Source: Hexactinellida sp. DTS-2022
Taxonomy: Eukaryota > Porifera > Hexactinellida
NCBI GenBank assembly: GCA_028753945.1
Contig: JAPNXP010000013.1
Span: 3,286,001-3,350,000, forward strand
Direction of reading: 5' to 3'
DNA: 64,000 nucleotides
The translations under genes were made by a program, and so were the position numbers. A model generated the notes under the pieces. That model ran no database searches. It worked only from the letters and a program-made list of their open reading frames with translations, and had not been told where the DNA came from. Below, piece after piece: positions 1-10,707 of this stretch (position 1 is the first letter of the stretch; each line of letters begins with the position of its first letter).

Positions 1-530
1 AAACCTCAACTTGTTGGCGGGTGCCGAAAGTTACCCTAAATGCTAGGGCTGAAACGAATATACCGAATATTCGAATATTCGTTCGAAATGATTGAACGAA
101 TATTCGTTCGTTTGCAAACGAATATTCGCTACGAAACGAATATTCGTTTGGACGAATATTAGATTGAAACGGATATTCGTTAACTAATTTTGGGCAACAA
201 CAAGACTTTTGTATAGCTGAGAAATATTGTAAATATATATTCCCACTTAAACTAGCTGATTATTAGTCAACTTGTGTATAATACACTTTGTGACTATTAT
301 TATACCATTCTAACATTATCAAACACCTATTTTCCAATGTATTTTGTCTCTTGAAATTGATTTAATGCTTAGTCATCCAAACGAACGAATATTCGAATAT
401 TCGTTCGTTTAGAAAAAGGTTCGTTCGTTACATTTCGAATATTCGTTTCAGCCCTACTAAATGCCAAAATCACATTTGGAAACCATCCAGTTTATTCCAT
501 CAACTCGGAACATACAAACAAATATATATA
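1..530 (+). repeat. Repeat X, copy 1 (terminal part, cut by window edge)
   Basis: The sequence at 1-43 and 457-530 is the end of a repeat seen again at 55910-56028 and, inverted, at 25688-25790. All three share CATTTGGAAACC, an AACTCGGAACATAC-like stretch and an ACAAACAAAT end running into a TA-rich tail. This copy is interrupted by a hAT MITE at 44-456. No coding capacity is visible. The family is unknown; the short CAAA-rich tail suggests a non-autonomous element. Confidence 0.7.
44..456. mobile_element. hAT-type MITE with perfect 8-bp TSD
   Basis: The ends TAGGGCTGAAACGAATA and TATTCGTTTCAGCCCTA are inverted repeats, flanked by the direct repeat CTAAATGC (36-43 and 457-464). Its subterminal regions are runs of ATTCG/CGAAT. 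An 8-bp TSD with short TIRs is the hAT signature. The same family recurs at 37679-38062 with its own TSD. It has no ORF. Confidence 0.9.
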
Positions 531-532
531 TA

Positions 533-1534
533 CAGTCTACTCCGCTTAATTGGGACACGTTTGTTCCAGGTCTCTTGTCCCAATTAAGCGGCGATCCCAA
601 TTAACCGAAAAACCTTTGTAAAGTAGTGATTTACCTGTGATTTACACAAATTTTGGTTTTAAACCTGTTACAACAATTCCTCCAATGCCTGCGGATCCTT
701 GATTATCTCAAAACCCATATAATGAGCCGTAATATTCTCTGGACCAGGGTTGTATCAACTCATTTTGAGTTGGCAAAACAACTCATTTTTTGTCTACCAA
801 CTCATTCAAATTTCCTTCACCAACTCATTCAACTCATTCATTTTGCTGTTACCAACTCATTCAACTCATTCAAGAAAATGAGTTGATTCTGCCGACTCAT
901 TTTTTATTAAACTAATTGTAACTAACGTATATCTTAAATCTTCAGTTTAATAATACATTTACAGCTGCGTCGGTCGGCTCTCAAAAGTGATCCGGCCAAA
1001 TTTGGATCTCCCTACGCATTAATGTTACGACAAAGTGAAAGTTGTCTGGCCATGGTCGGAAGTAGGGTTGTATCAACTCATTTTTTGTCCACCAACTCAT
1101 TCAACTCATTCATTTTTTTGTTACCAACTCATTCAACTCATTCAAGAAAATGAGTTGATTCTGCCAACTCAAAATGAGTTGATACAACCCTGCTCTGGAC
1201 CGTTTGATATATCCCTGAACCACAAGGTCATAATCTCTGGTAGATTTCGATATTACGAAAATCAATAAGAAATAGAGATTAATTAGATATTTTCTCCTGC
1301 CTTCATCAGTATTGACAAAGATCATTAGAATTTGTTTTGATCAATATGAATTTTCTATTGAGCGAGCACCAATTTTGAACCAAATTTGTTTAGTTTGTCC
1401 AGATTAAGCGGAGTTTGTCCGATTAACCGAAAATTTAGTAATAGCTTCTAAAGAAAGGATTCTGTTCTTGGGGCGTTGTCCCAATTAAGCGGCTGTCCCG
1501 ATTAACCGGTGTCCCAATTATTCGGAGTACACTG
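533..1534. mobile_element. Tigger/pogo-type MITE with a nested hAT MITE
   Basis: The ends CAGTCTACTCCGCTTAATTG and its degenerate inverse at 1500-1534 are flanked by TA, as for pogo/Tigger (Tc1-mariner superfamily) elements. The internal 'AAGCGG...AACCG' blocks are shared with copies at 3943, 15920, 24398, 25208, 38072 and 62480. A 448-bp hAT MITE sits at 745-1192. The copy at 25208-25685 lacks that insertion. It is non-coding. Confidence 0.85.
745..1192. mobile_element. hAT-type MITE ('ACTCATT' family), perfect 8-bp TSD
   Basis: CAGGGTTGTATCAACTCATT opens the element and its inverse ends it at 1192. CTCTGGAC is duplicated on both sides (737-744, 1193-1200). The ends are built from repeated CAACTCATT units, and a second internal AGGGTTGTATCAACTC at about 1066 suggests one copy nested in another. 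A near-identical reverse-complement copy lies at 51619-52098. Confidence 0.9.
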
Positions 1535-1549
1535 TATCAATATACACAC

Positions 1550-2823
1550 CCAGCCTTGTGTTTTAATAGTATAGATTAGATTTTCGGAACATATTTCACC
1601 TATATGTATTACTTCTATAGGTGTACGTGCTTTCCTTAGCCAAGACATTAACTCAAATGGGGAATACCCTGTGGAAGGCCTCTTTCTAATATTTATCCAG
1701 AATACCACTTGCTCAAGCTAGCATATTCATTTAATATCTTTTGATCGTTTTGTTCGAGGAATGTCATCTAATCCATTAGTTTGAGGATGATATGGAGCGG
1801 ATAAAAGCATTTTACAGTTATAAGTAATTTGTAATTTCTGCATTGTGGAATTTACAAATTCCCTCCCGTTGTCAGAAAAGATCTCGACTGGAGCTCCCTG
1901 TCTGTTGAAAATAGAAAAGAGACATCTTGCGGTCTCTTCAGCCGATTTTGATTTCAACGAACGTGCTTCTATATTTCTGGTAAAAGTCTGTAACTGTTAG
2001 AATATATAGGTACCCTGACGAAGGGAATTTTGGTTTACAGAGATCCATCCCGACCTTAAACCAGTGTGCGACCTTATACCTGATTGGGTGTAAGTGGTTC
2101 ACTAGGAGTTCTGTGGCTATACTCACAACGAGAGCTGCGGTCGCACATGTCTATGTACTGCTCAATATTGTTAGTAATTCCTGGCCTAAAATAGCGATCA
2201 TGTGCAAGATTATAAGTGTATCGTAACACTGGTGGCCAGGGTTGTTTGATTTAAATCATGATTTAAATCAAAAATCTGATTTTAATCAAAAGAAGTCTGA
2301 TTTTAATCAAAAAAGTCGGACTTTTTTGATTTAAATCAGACTTTTTTTATTTAAATCAGATTTTTTATGTCTATTGTTTTTTGCGGAAAAAAAAAGAAAT
2401 ACATTGATAATGAATCAAATTACATTGATAATGAGTCATTAACAATGTAATTAATCTATTAGCCAAATAATATACGCCAGTGTGATATAGATTGCAAAAA
2501 AAAACAATTAAAATCAAAATTCTGATTTAAATCAAAAAAATCGGATTTTTTTGATTTTTTTTAAAAAATCATGATTTTTATCAACCCTGCTGGTGGCCAC
2601 AATTATAGTGGACTTCTTTCAGGACGTCGTCTACCTCGCTCAGTTGGATTACGATAGTTGGTTTGGAATCCAAATTGTGAAAATATATAAGTTTTTTTGT
2701 AACAATTTTGCAATGCTTTGAACCTTTCCGAATTATCCCCTTCTGATTATCTGAAACTCCAAAGGGATAAGAACCATCCGAGAGATAGTTATATAATTCT
2801 GTATAATTTTCGGAATTCATCAA
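1550..2823 (-). pseudogene. Ginger/Gypsy-type integrase relic
   Basis: Reading leftward from 2823, the N-terminal block starts MMNSENYTELYNYLSDG and aligns by eye with the first exon of the intact Ginger gene at 34185. A cysteine-rich zinc-binding remnant follows near 2150-2220, then integrase core pieces: GMDLC (first Asp, near 2050), IFSDNGREF (second Asp, near 1870), and PYHPQTNG followed by LDD where a Glu is expected, so the third acidic residue is lost or shifted. A terminal TGYSPFELM block lies near 1670. Several frameshifts and a 353-bp hAT insertion (2237-2589) make it non-functional. Without its TIRs I cannot exclude an LTR retrotransposon integrase, but the shared N-terminus favours Ginger. 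Confidence 0.7.
2237..2589. mobile_element. hAT-type MITE (ATTTAAATCA-rich), perfect 8-bp TSD
   Basis: CAGGGTTGTTTGATTTAAAT at the left is inverted at the right (TTTTTATCAACCCTG). CTGGTGGC is duplicated at 2229-2236 and 2590-2597. The insertion splits the integrase relic, so it came later. Dense GATTTAAATCA palindromes fill both ends. Confidence 0.9.
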
Positions 2824-3190
2824 TAACAGGTATTATTTAGGTCGGTTTTTTATAATTTATGTCAAATATATGTGCATTCAATCTATTTACCAATTTAGTA
2901 CCAACGATTATGACGATGTAAATAATATAATACGTGTATTGCCACTTCTAAATGCTGCACGTGTTGAATGTTTATTAGAGGGTAAAACAATATATAACAG
3001 CCTTATTAGAGAGGCCATATAATTAATAACAGCCCAAAATTAACCCGTACCAATTTTTTCATAGATATTTGAGAAGCCATAAAAAGACCTAAAATTAGTC
3101 CGGAGCAAATTTGGTAATTTGTCGGAATCGTGACAAAGATGTCATAATAGATCATACTCAATACACAGAACGAAGGGCGTCGAACCTGGG

Positions 3191-3343
3191 CAGGGGCGTG
3201 CTGGCCATACAATCGAAGCGGGATTACCGCTCGGGCCCCCCTTTGAAGGCCGCCTTAGGGCCCAACTTGTGGGACCGCAGGCCCCACAGCGAATCCTATC
3301 TGAATGGAATCCCGCATGGGCCCCCAACCCCAGCACGTCCCTG
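3191..3343. mobile_element. Possible GC-rich hAT-type MITE
   Basis: CAGGGGCGTGCTGG at 3191 is inverted as CCAGCACGTCCCTG ending at 3343, and the inside is GC-rich unlike its surroundings. No matching 8-bp flanks were found. The overlapping open frames here come from base composition. The rest of 2824-3940 shows nothing I recognise. Confidence 0.5.
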
Positions 3344-3942
3344 ATCCTCGTGGAGGGGCGCAAGGGGAAAATTTGCTCCCCCCCAATGTCAATACATGGG
3401 GGCGAGACTCGAGAGCATCATTTCGCCCCTCCAATATTTCGTGCACCTTATATTTTAAATCCGCTAAAACCAGTAAATATTGTTGTAAATAGTAATATTC
3501 AATTATATTTGAAAATCACTTCACCTGAAATTTTTTCTCGCTCGCTAATCTCGCTCGTCTATAATTCCATGTTACTTAAACTAACCTTGTGTGATATTAC
3601 ATACTGACGCTTTTCATCACAATGAGATTATATAGTGTGCAAGGAATCATCCAGGAGCGCGAGACGCTCCTTTTGGAAATACGCATATTGAATAGGAATT
3701 GACGGAAATCACGTTGAATAGTAAGTATACATATAGTTGAAAAGAGTAAACATAGTTGAATTGATATGCGTAACATAGTTTGTTTACACAAATCAGTTTT
3801 GTAAGGTTAGTCTAAAATTCAGTCACCAAGTGGGCGGCCTAATATTTAAAGTAATTTTTCGAAACATGGCGTCATTCTATTTGCTCTAGAGATATTATGA
3901 TATTCAGAATCAATTGAAACTTGAAATTATGTTAATAAAATA

Positions 3943-4792
3943 CAGTCAACTCCACTTAATAGAGCCACCGGTTAATCGGTTTCTCCGCTTAATCGGGTCA
4001 AAATTTCACAGGATTTATAAGACAGAATTATACAAAATTTTCGGTTAATCGCTTTCTCCGCTTAATCGGGGCAAAACAACCTGGTCCCGAGTCAGGCCTG
4101 GGGTAATAGTAATATGTAATAGTAATTGTATTAGTAACAATTACATTTTAGAAGTAATAGTAATAAGTAATAGTGCTTCAAATAGGATGTAATAGTAATA
4201 GTAATAGTGATATAACCTATTCTAATAGGAATTATCTATTACAATTCTATAACTTCGGACTGGCTTATTTGATTTTTCGTGAAGAAATAGGAAGTTGTTA
4301 AAATAAATTTAAGGCAAGATGATTATCGTTTTGAGTTTGTCACTTTATTGAAATTAGTTGTTTGCTTAGGTTAGATAATATGTTTTGTTTGTGTGGGATA
4401 ATCAATTAAAATAATAAACTTCCGGCATTCTGAATCATAGCAAAGTCTTAGTAAATGTCTAGTAATTTGTAATAGTAATATTTAAAAGTAATAGCAAAGT
4501 ATTAGTAATATTAAAAGTAATAATAAAACACAGGCGTCGCACGGGTCTGAAAAATCTCCGGCCAAACAGTTAAAGTGGTCCAGCCAAAACCAGACCGTCC
4601 TATATAATATAGTAGAATGAATGAAAACTGGTCCGGCCATGGCCGGACCAGCCGGGCTGCGTGCTACGGCTATGTAAAAGTAATAGTAATAGGAAGAAAT
4701 ATAAGTAATAGTAATAGTAATTGAATATATTACATTTCAGAGTAATCGACCCCAGGCCTTCCCGAAGTGGCTCTAATAAGCGGAGTCGACTG
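3943..4792. mobile_element. Tigger-type MITE, split by another element
   Basis: TACAGTCAACTCCACTTAAT and AGCGGAGTCGACTGTA form TIRs flanked by TA. Internal 'CCGGTTAATCGGTTTCTCCG' blocks are typical of this family here. It is interrupted after CCTGGTCCCGA; the copy at 15920-16103 runs through the same place uninterrupted. Confidence 0.85.
4093..4759. mobile_element. AATAGT-repeat MITE nested in Tigger-type MITE
   Basis: CAGGCCTGGGGTAATAGT and its inverse (GACCCCAGGCCT) bound 667 bp rich in TAATAGTAATAG repeats. The flanks TCCCGAGT and TCCCGAAG look like a diverged 8-bp TSD. Inside, 4530-4680 holds GGTCCGGCCATGGCCGGACC, a palindrome whose relatives appear at 15808-15889, 28490-28580 and 48620. 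Confidence 0.7.
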
Positions 4793-5127
4793 TAGTATTT
4801 TGGGAGTGAAGCTACTTTTTGTAATCTATCTGCTCGGGGACCACACACAGGGGTCACGAAAAAATATTTTCACAGAAAAATTCAAGATTTCATAATTTTT
4901 AAAAAAAAACTTTTTTGACATCAAATGATTAATTTTATATTTTTTAATTATCGAATTGCTAAATATAGGTTCACTCCCTGAGATAATATGTATTGAAACA
5001 TGCTAGTTTCAATGAAAACATTAGAGCTGATATTTAACAACTGATATTTCAAATAGAGTAAAGGTACTTTTTTAAATTGATCTTTCATGGTACTGTTAAT
5101 AATTTATAGAGAGATAATGGTGGGTGG

Positions 5128-6377
5128 CATAGGCGTCGTTGCAGGGGGGGGGGGTGGGGGGGCCTGCCTCCCCCCGGAAAAATGTCGGGAGGGCAGCATA
5201 GGTATCGTCCCCCCCCCCCACCAGATTTTTCCCCCTCTGCTGGCGTTTGTCTTGAAAATTAGTTGAAACAGTGGAAGATAACAGGTTTTCAATTTGCCCC
5301 AAATGTCAAGTTACATAAGGCTCGACCCACACCTTCACTAATAACGTCCCCCTCAAATCCATACATATATCAGTTTTAGCCTTATCTATAATGGTTATAA
5401 ATCCGCAATCAAAATTGAATTCGAATAATATTCGCTCGAGTGATTGAGTTAGTTCCAAATTACGTAATAATAAATTCATATACCTGACTGAAAATATGTG
5501 CGCCAACATTTTAGAAAAACCACAGAAGTTTAATTGCTGATCTATCTTTATTTATTCAATACATATACTAGTGTAAATCGCTGAGCCATAGAATAGTCAA
5601 TTTAAATGCTTACTATAGAATTACTGTTAATGAAAGTGAATAATCACGATGTTTTATAATTATTTTGCATTTTTTTGATTCAAACACTTATAACAATTCT
5701 TCTGATGTATTAGAAACTTATTCCATTGGTGTCGGTTATCTACAGGTATCCCATGAATAATACGAAACACTAAAATCAATATAAACTTAAAAGAATTTTC
5801 TGAACTAGGTGCGCGAGTATTGGTGTCTCTACTGTAAAAACAAATTTTACAGATTATTTATATTATAATACAGTTTTCCTATATATATACACTTCCTTAA
5901 GTAGGAATCTTATATAGTGGTTATAACAATGTTAATTAAATTTAATGTAATGGTTTAATTCAATGTTGTGAAGTATAAAGCTATGTAAATTAGATAATTT
6001 CGCTATAAATTGTGACGAAATCCCCACCAAATTTTGCATTACGTCAGTGGCACAAAGTGGGGCAAGGTGGTATATTTCCTGAACTATTTGGAATTTCGGG
6101 ATGAAAATTTCTGTGAATATACCCCATCTATAGAGCATGCGGAATATGCAAAAATATACATTTAATCAATGTTCTGGGCCTCCGTCCTGAAGGTGTGGGT
6201 CGAGCCTAACATAAAGCTTTCTCAGTAAATTTACATCTCACTTACACGTTATTAAATTAATAATTATGTGTGATTTTTGCGAATTAATTGCAACATAAAA
6301 TAAATGTCTTTTAAATGTTCTCTGGCTGCCGCCCCCCCGAAAGATTTTCAGAAAAATTGGAAAGTTCGACGCCTATG
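5128..6377. mobile_element. hAT-type element, 1.25 kb, perfect 8-bp TSD
   Basis: CATAGGCGTCG and CGACGCCTATG are exact 11-bp TIRs flanked by GTGGGTGG (5120-5127 and 6378-6385). Poly-G/C tracts lie just inside both ends. A second inverted-repeat element (5319-6206) occupies most of the interior, leaving about 360 bp of the outer one. No transposase is visible. Confidence 0.88.
5319..6206. mobile_element. Nested inverted-repeat element (GGCTCGACCCACACCTTCA ends)
   Basis: GGCTCGACCCACACCTTCA at 5319 is inverted at 6188-6206. The flanks TTACATAA and TAACATAA match at 7 of 8 positions, so a hAT-type TSD is likely. It has no credible ORF and lies wholly inside the 5128-6377 element. Confidence 0.75.
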
Positions 6378-7653
6378 GTGGGTGGTGGTGCATGGTGGTG
6401 GTCCACTGTATCACTGCACTAATATATGACTGTATACATTGTCAAATTACTTAGATTCCATAAGTATAATCAAATTCCTTATCGAAATCAACTGGTATCG
6501 AGATTTACACTGTAAAAATATGAAATTGAAATTATGGAGGCCAAGGAAGGTTAAATATCCAATATTCTTTATAATCTGTGCACAAATTATGACTATATAG
6601 TATAAACAATAATGATATCACGATAATCAATAAAATTTGGATGGGATTTGCTCGGAGACACACCAAAAGCGGCAAAATTATCACCATATCCAAAATCAGT
6701 ATATATATTATGTACTGTACTCAATACACTAAGGCCAGGTAAAATTAATTAATTGTTTATCATCCGGATTTTTTCAGAAAATACGGACGGCGGACGGGAT
6801 TTTATTTTTATTTTTATTTCCATTGATATGCAAATAACATTAACCTATGCCAAACAACAAATATTATTATTTTATTTTATTATAAAATCACATATCAATG
6901 TTAAATTATTAAATAATTAAATAATGCTCCAAAACACAAGACTTATTAAAAATTGATACATTAGGAGTACTTTACACAAGTTTATAGCTAATATTTTGCA
7001 CTATTATGTTCGTGAGATATTAATAAATATATCCAGACGGGGGGTAAATTTGGGACGGGCGGGGATGATAAATAAGTTATTTATTTTATATGACCAAATC
7101 GAAATCAATAAAACAAACAAAAAAACTAGAAGTCCGATTGACTTGAGATTTTCAGTACATGAAGATCCTATAGTATACAAATCAAAAATACCCTAATCAT
7201 AATTTGACCTGACCACCACAGACCGGCACAAAAATAAGTTTCTGATCGAACTCAAATTATGGAGAATATAATTATAAAATTAATTTCTAACTTACGAGCT
7301 TTAAGAAATCCGAATATCCCACCTAGGATAACTAGGCCTGCATACACATAAGAAATATAATCCAGATTATATCCACCAGCCATAGTATGATAAAACCTAG
7401 ATCTAATTGAGGTAAATATATATAGTTTAATAATAAATTACTCAATTGAATGGAGAGCATATCTATACTTGTAACCATAGTTTAGAATTTAGCTAAACTT
7501 CAGAGATGGGACAAAGAAAGGAAAATTAGCTATTTCATCCTAATTAATCTTAAAAACGGTGTCCGTGGATAGGAATTTTTGATTAATGAAAGGATTATCC
7601 AACTCCGTGTTTATTTCCATTAGTGAAGTATCACTGAAGGTTGGGGTAAGCAT
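6378..7653. other. No recognisable gene; AT-rich intergenic DNA
   Basis: I see only AT-rich sequence with a short TTTTTA-type simple repeat near 6803. A stretch at 7110-7160 (ACAAACAAAAAAACTAGAAG...) resembles the CAAA-repeat ends of the HINE-like family described at 26053 and 31731. Confidence 0.5.
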
Positions 7654-7990
7654 CAGGCTTGGTCACAATATTCGCTAAAATTCCGGATCACTACCGGGTC
7701 GGGCTTGGACTGGGTCACCGGGTCAACCGGGTCACTTAATCTTGATTTGATCCGTTTCTTCACAGTAATGCTAATATATTTTTATTGGTTTGTAGAATTA
7801 CAAAACTTAGAAAGATTCATCTAATATAGAAAGGCGTTTAATAGTTATGAGACATAGCACTTCAATTGAAATTTATTTGGTATTGCTGGTCACAGTATAC
7901 TTACTTACCGGGTCAATCGGGGCACCGGGTCAGAACTTAACGGGTCAACCGGGTCTCCGGGACATGAAATCATGACCCTGACCAAGCCTG
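7654..7990. mobile_element. hAT-like MITE (CAGGCTTGGTCA ends)
   Basis: CAGGCTTGGTCA and TGACCAAGCCTG are exact TIRs. Flanks GTAAGCAT and GCAAGAAT agree at 6 of 8 positions. Internal repeats of ACCGGGTCAACCGGGTC give it higher GC than its surroundings. Confidence 0.7.
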
Positions 7991-9089
7991 GCAAGAATAA
8001 CTTAGAAGCCAGTAATAGGCTTCTAAGTATAGATACTTACAATATCAGAATGAGAGCGTCTATCCGACATAGTTTATATGCATTCGGAAACTGATTCATA
8101 CTTGTTCTAAAATGTTCTAATGCAATACTTAGCTTCTAATAGTTCCATTGTAATCACCCCGTTGACTCAATTAGCGATTACTTACCTCTATGAGGCTATA
8201 AATAAATATGAAGGCTCCGGAGTCATAAAATGTGTATATTTTCATCGAATATTTCATTGTTAGCACATTATCATTTATCTCCATGAATTATTGCTGATTT
8301 CTGCGGGGGGAAAAGGTGGTTTGAAGGTAAGTACCATTTATTGTGTATTAAAATTGTTGAGTCTTAATCTTTTGTATCTTTCGCACAAAAGTCGGGCATT
8401 TACTGTTGATTTGGGAAAAAATTATTCTGAGAAAACAGTGATCAAAGTTTATCTATTTTTTCTAATTATATGAACAAGGTTTCCGGATAAGCAGCGGGAG
8501 ATAATATGGTGTTTATAGTGCCAACCCTTCATTTTTTACACACTTCATGTTTTACTATATCAATTTATTTTAAAAATGTGTCCTTTATTTTTAGGACATG
8601 TGCCACATTGTCGCATTGTAGCACATGGGCACTAAATTGGCGTGTTATCACTTTTTTGTGACCACGTTATACACAGTTTACTGGGTTATCACCGCGTTAC
8701 GCATTGGTTATAGTGTTGTAAATCAAATCAAATATTTCAAATATTTGATTTGATTTAAGAAAATTTGAATTCTCAAATGATTTGATTTGATTTGATTTGA
8801 AATTATTTGAATCCTCAAATGATTTGATTTGATTTGATTTGAAAATATTTGAATTCTCAAATGATTTGATTTGATTTGATTTGAAATTATTTCAAATCAT
8901 TTTCGAATCATTTTTCAAATCATTTTCAGATCATTTTCGGTAAATCATTTTCAAATCGTTTCCAAATCGCTTTAGTATAATTTCACGTCATTTTAAATTC
9001 AATTTCAAATATATAAGATCATTTTCAAAATTTCTATACGTTTTGACAGTGATTCAGAAATGATTTGAAAGTTTCAAATATTTCAAATA

Positions 9090-10019
9090 CAGTCAAACCT
9101 CTCTATAGTGAACACCCTCGGGACCGGAATCTTTGTTCATTATAGCGAGGTGTTCATTAATCAGAGGTTACATTGGGATAGTATAACAATGAAATTCATT
9201 CTACTAAGGAGAACCTCGTTATTATCCGCAATTTATTATATCCACTTTAAGTATGGAATGTTAACTGTGTATTTCGCTTTTAATTAATCTTATTTAAATA
9301 ATCAGTTAGTTTTGACTGCCTTTGACATGTTCCTTCAAATATTAACTCTTTGATTGCTGATTCAGCTTTCATTACAGCTCCAAACACCTGACTGTCGTAA
9401 TTACTGAATGCCTTGATTACAACTAACCACTGCCAAATAAGAATGACTCGCAATGACTAGACAATCTAACTCTCTTCATTTGTGGATTACAGTTTTCTTT
9501 GCAAGCCATTTTGATTTCCTGTTTCTTCTTAAGGATATTATTTACGGCTCCCACAGATATGCCAAATCGATTAGCCACATCACGCTGGCTATGGGTTGAG
9601 GCAAATTATACTACATGGAGCTTTTCGGATATTGTAAGATTTTTCCTTTTCAGTGACATTACGTCTAGATGAATAAATAAACCTGACTTGATAGAGTAAT
9701 TCAAAATTACGTAGTACGTAATATACCCATTGATAACTTATGAGTAGTCTATGACATACATCTTTTCACGATTTATATATAACACCGATTATTATGTATT
9801 CAGAAACCTGACCCATGTTCACTAATTAGAGGTTCATTCTAATTGAGATACATAGGAAGTGTTCACATAAGGTGTTCACTATTCACAATATAGAGGTGTT
9901 CATTAAAGAGAGGTTCATATTAAGATTATTTGATAGGGAAATATTTGGGACCGGAATATAGTGTTCACTATTTGGAGGCGTCCACTAATGAGAGGTGTTC
10001 ACTATTGGAGGTTTGACTG
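9090..10019. mobile_element. Tigger/pogo element with remnant helix-turn-helix
   Basis: CAGTCAAACCTCTCTATAGT at 9090 is inverted at 10000-10019 and flanked by TA. The family's 'GTGTTCACTATT...GGTTTGACTG' end is clear. Unlike the MITEs, it keeps a piece of transposase on the minus strand (see 9420-9659). Confidence 0.85.
9420..9659 (-). pseudogene. Tigger/pogo transposase N-terminus (CENP-B/Psq-type HTH)
   Basis: From the ATG at 9657-9659 the frame begins MSLKRKNLTISEKLHVV, then an in-frame stop, then THSQRDVANRFGISVGAVNN, the helix-turn-helix pattern that opens CENP-B/pogo transposases. No DDE core follows; the remaining element is too short to hold one. It is a dead fragment of the transposase that presumably mobilised this family. 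Confidence 0.75.
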
Positions 10020-10195
10020 TATTTGATTCGATTTGATTTGAAATTATTTGAAATTTCAAATATTTGATTTGATTTGATTTGAAATGATTTGAAATGATTT
10101 GATTTGAAATAATTTTAAATCTAAAATGATTTTATTTTATTTGATTTGAGAAAAAAAAATGATTTATTTACAACCCTGAAATTTGGTTATATAGT

Positions 10196-10472
10196 CTCGG
10201 TACGTGGTATACCGATGGTATATTGAGGTATAACCAATTATACCTAGTTTCGCCAGTTTCGGTATATTAATTAATAATATTTATTAAATTTACCCTACAT
10301 TACACCTAGATAATCCAATATTATAGCACAATTTACCACGTATATTTCTAGTACATATGTAAGTAGTATAGATGTAGGTAAATTAATGGAAGCATAGATT
10401 GTTATACCGACAATTCCTAATTTGGTATAATTAGTTATACCTAATTATACCATCCGTATACTACGTACCGTG
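10196..10472. mobile_element. hAT-type MITE, 8-bp TSD TATATAGT
   Basis: CTCGGTACGTGGTATACCG and the inverse of CCGTATACTACGTACCGTG form slightly diverged TIRs. TATATAGT is duplicated at 10188-10195 and 10473-10480. The inside repeats ATTATACC/GGTATAAT blocks. Confidence 0.82.
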
Positions 10473-10707
10473 TATATAGTATCTTTTCTAATGCTCATAG
10501 TTAGATCCATAACTCACCTATGTGCTAACTTGAACGAACCATGGATGTAAAATTCTATCTATCGTTGATCCATGTCCTGGGATATAGCTGTGACGGACAT
10601 GCCGGTATCCCGATTCAGAACCGGAACAAAATTGTTTTAATTTAGACAAACCATGGATTTAACCATGATGCTAGTTTATAAAACTTAGATAGAATGATAG
10701 AGGTGCA

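Larger units (their letters stand above)
8711..10178. mobile_element. hAT-like MITE (AAATCAAAT-rich) carrying a Tigger relic
   Basis: The ends (GTTGTAAATCAAATC at 8715, TTATTTACAACCCTG ending 10178) are inverted. Between them lie long TTTGATTTGA arrays on both sides of a Tigger relic at 9090-10019. The shorter relative at 48771-48922 has the same termini. I found no clean TSD here. Confidence 0.65.

Noticed and set aside
3141-3607. Several overlapping open frames on both strands
   Set aside because: They coincide with a GC-rich MITE and have no family-like motifs.
8711-10178. 8-bp TSD for the outer AAATCAAAT element
   Set aside because: GGTTAT occurs near both ends but not flush with either terminus, so it cannot be claimed.
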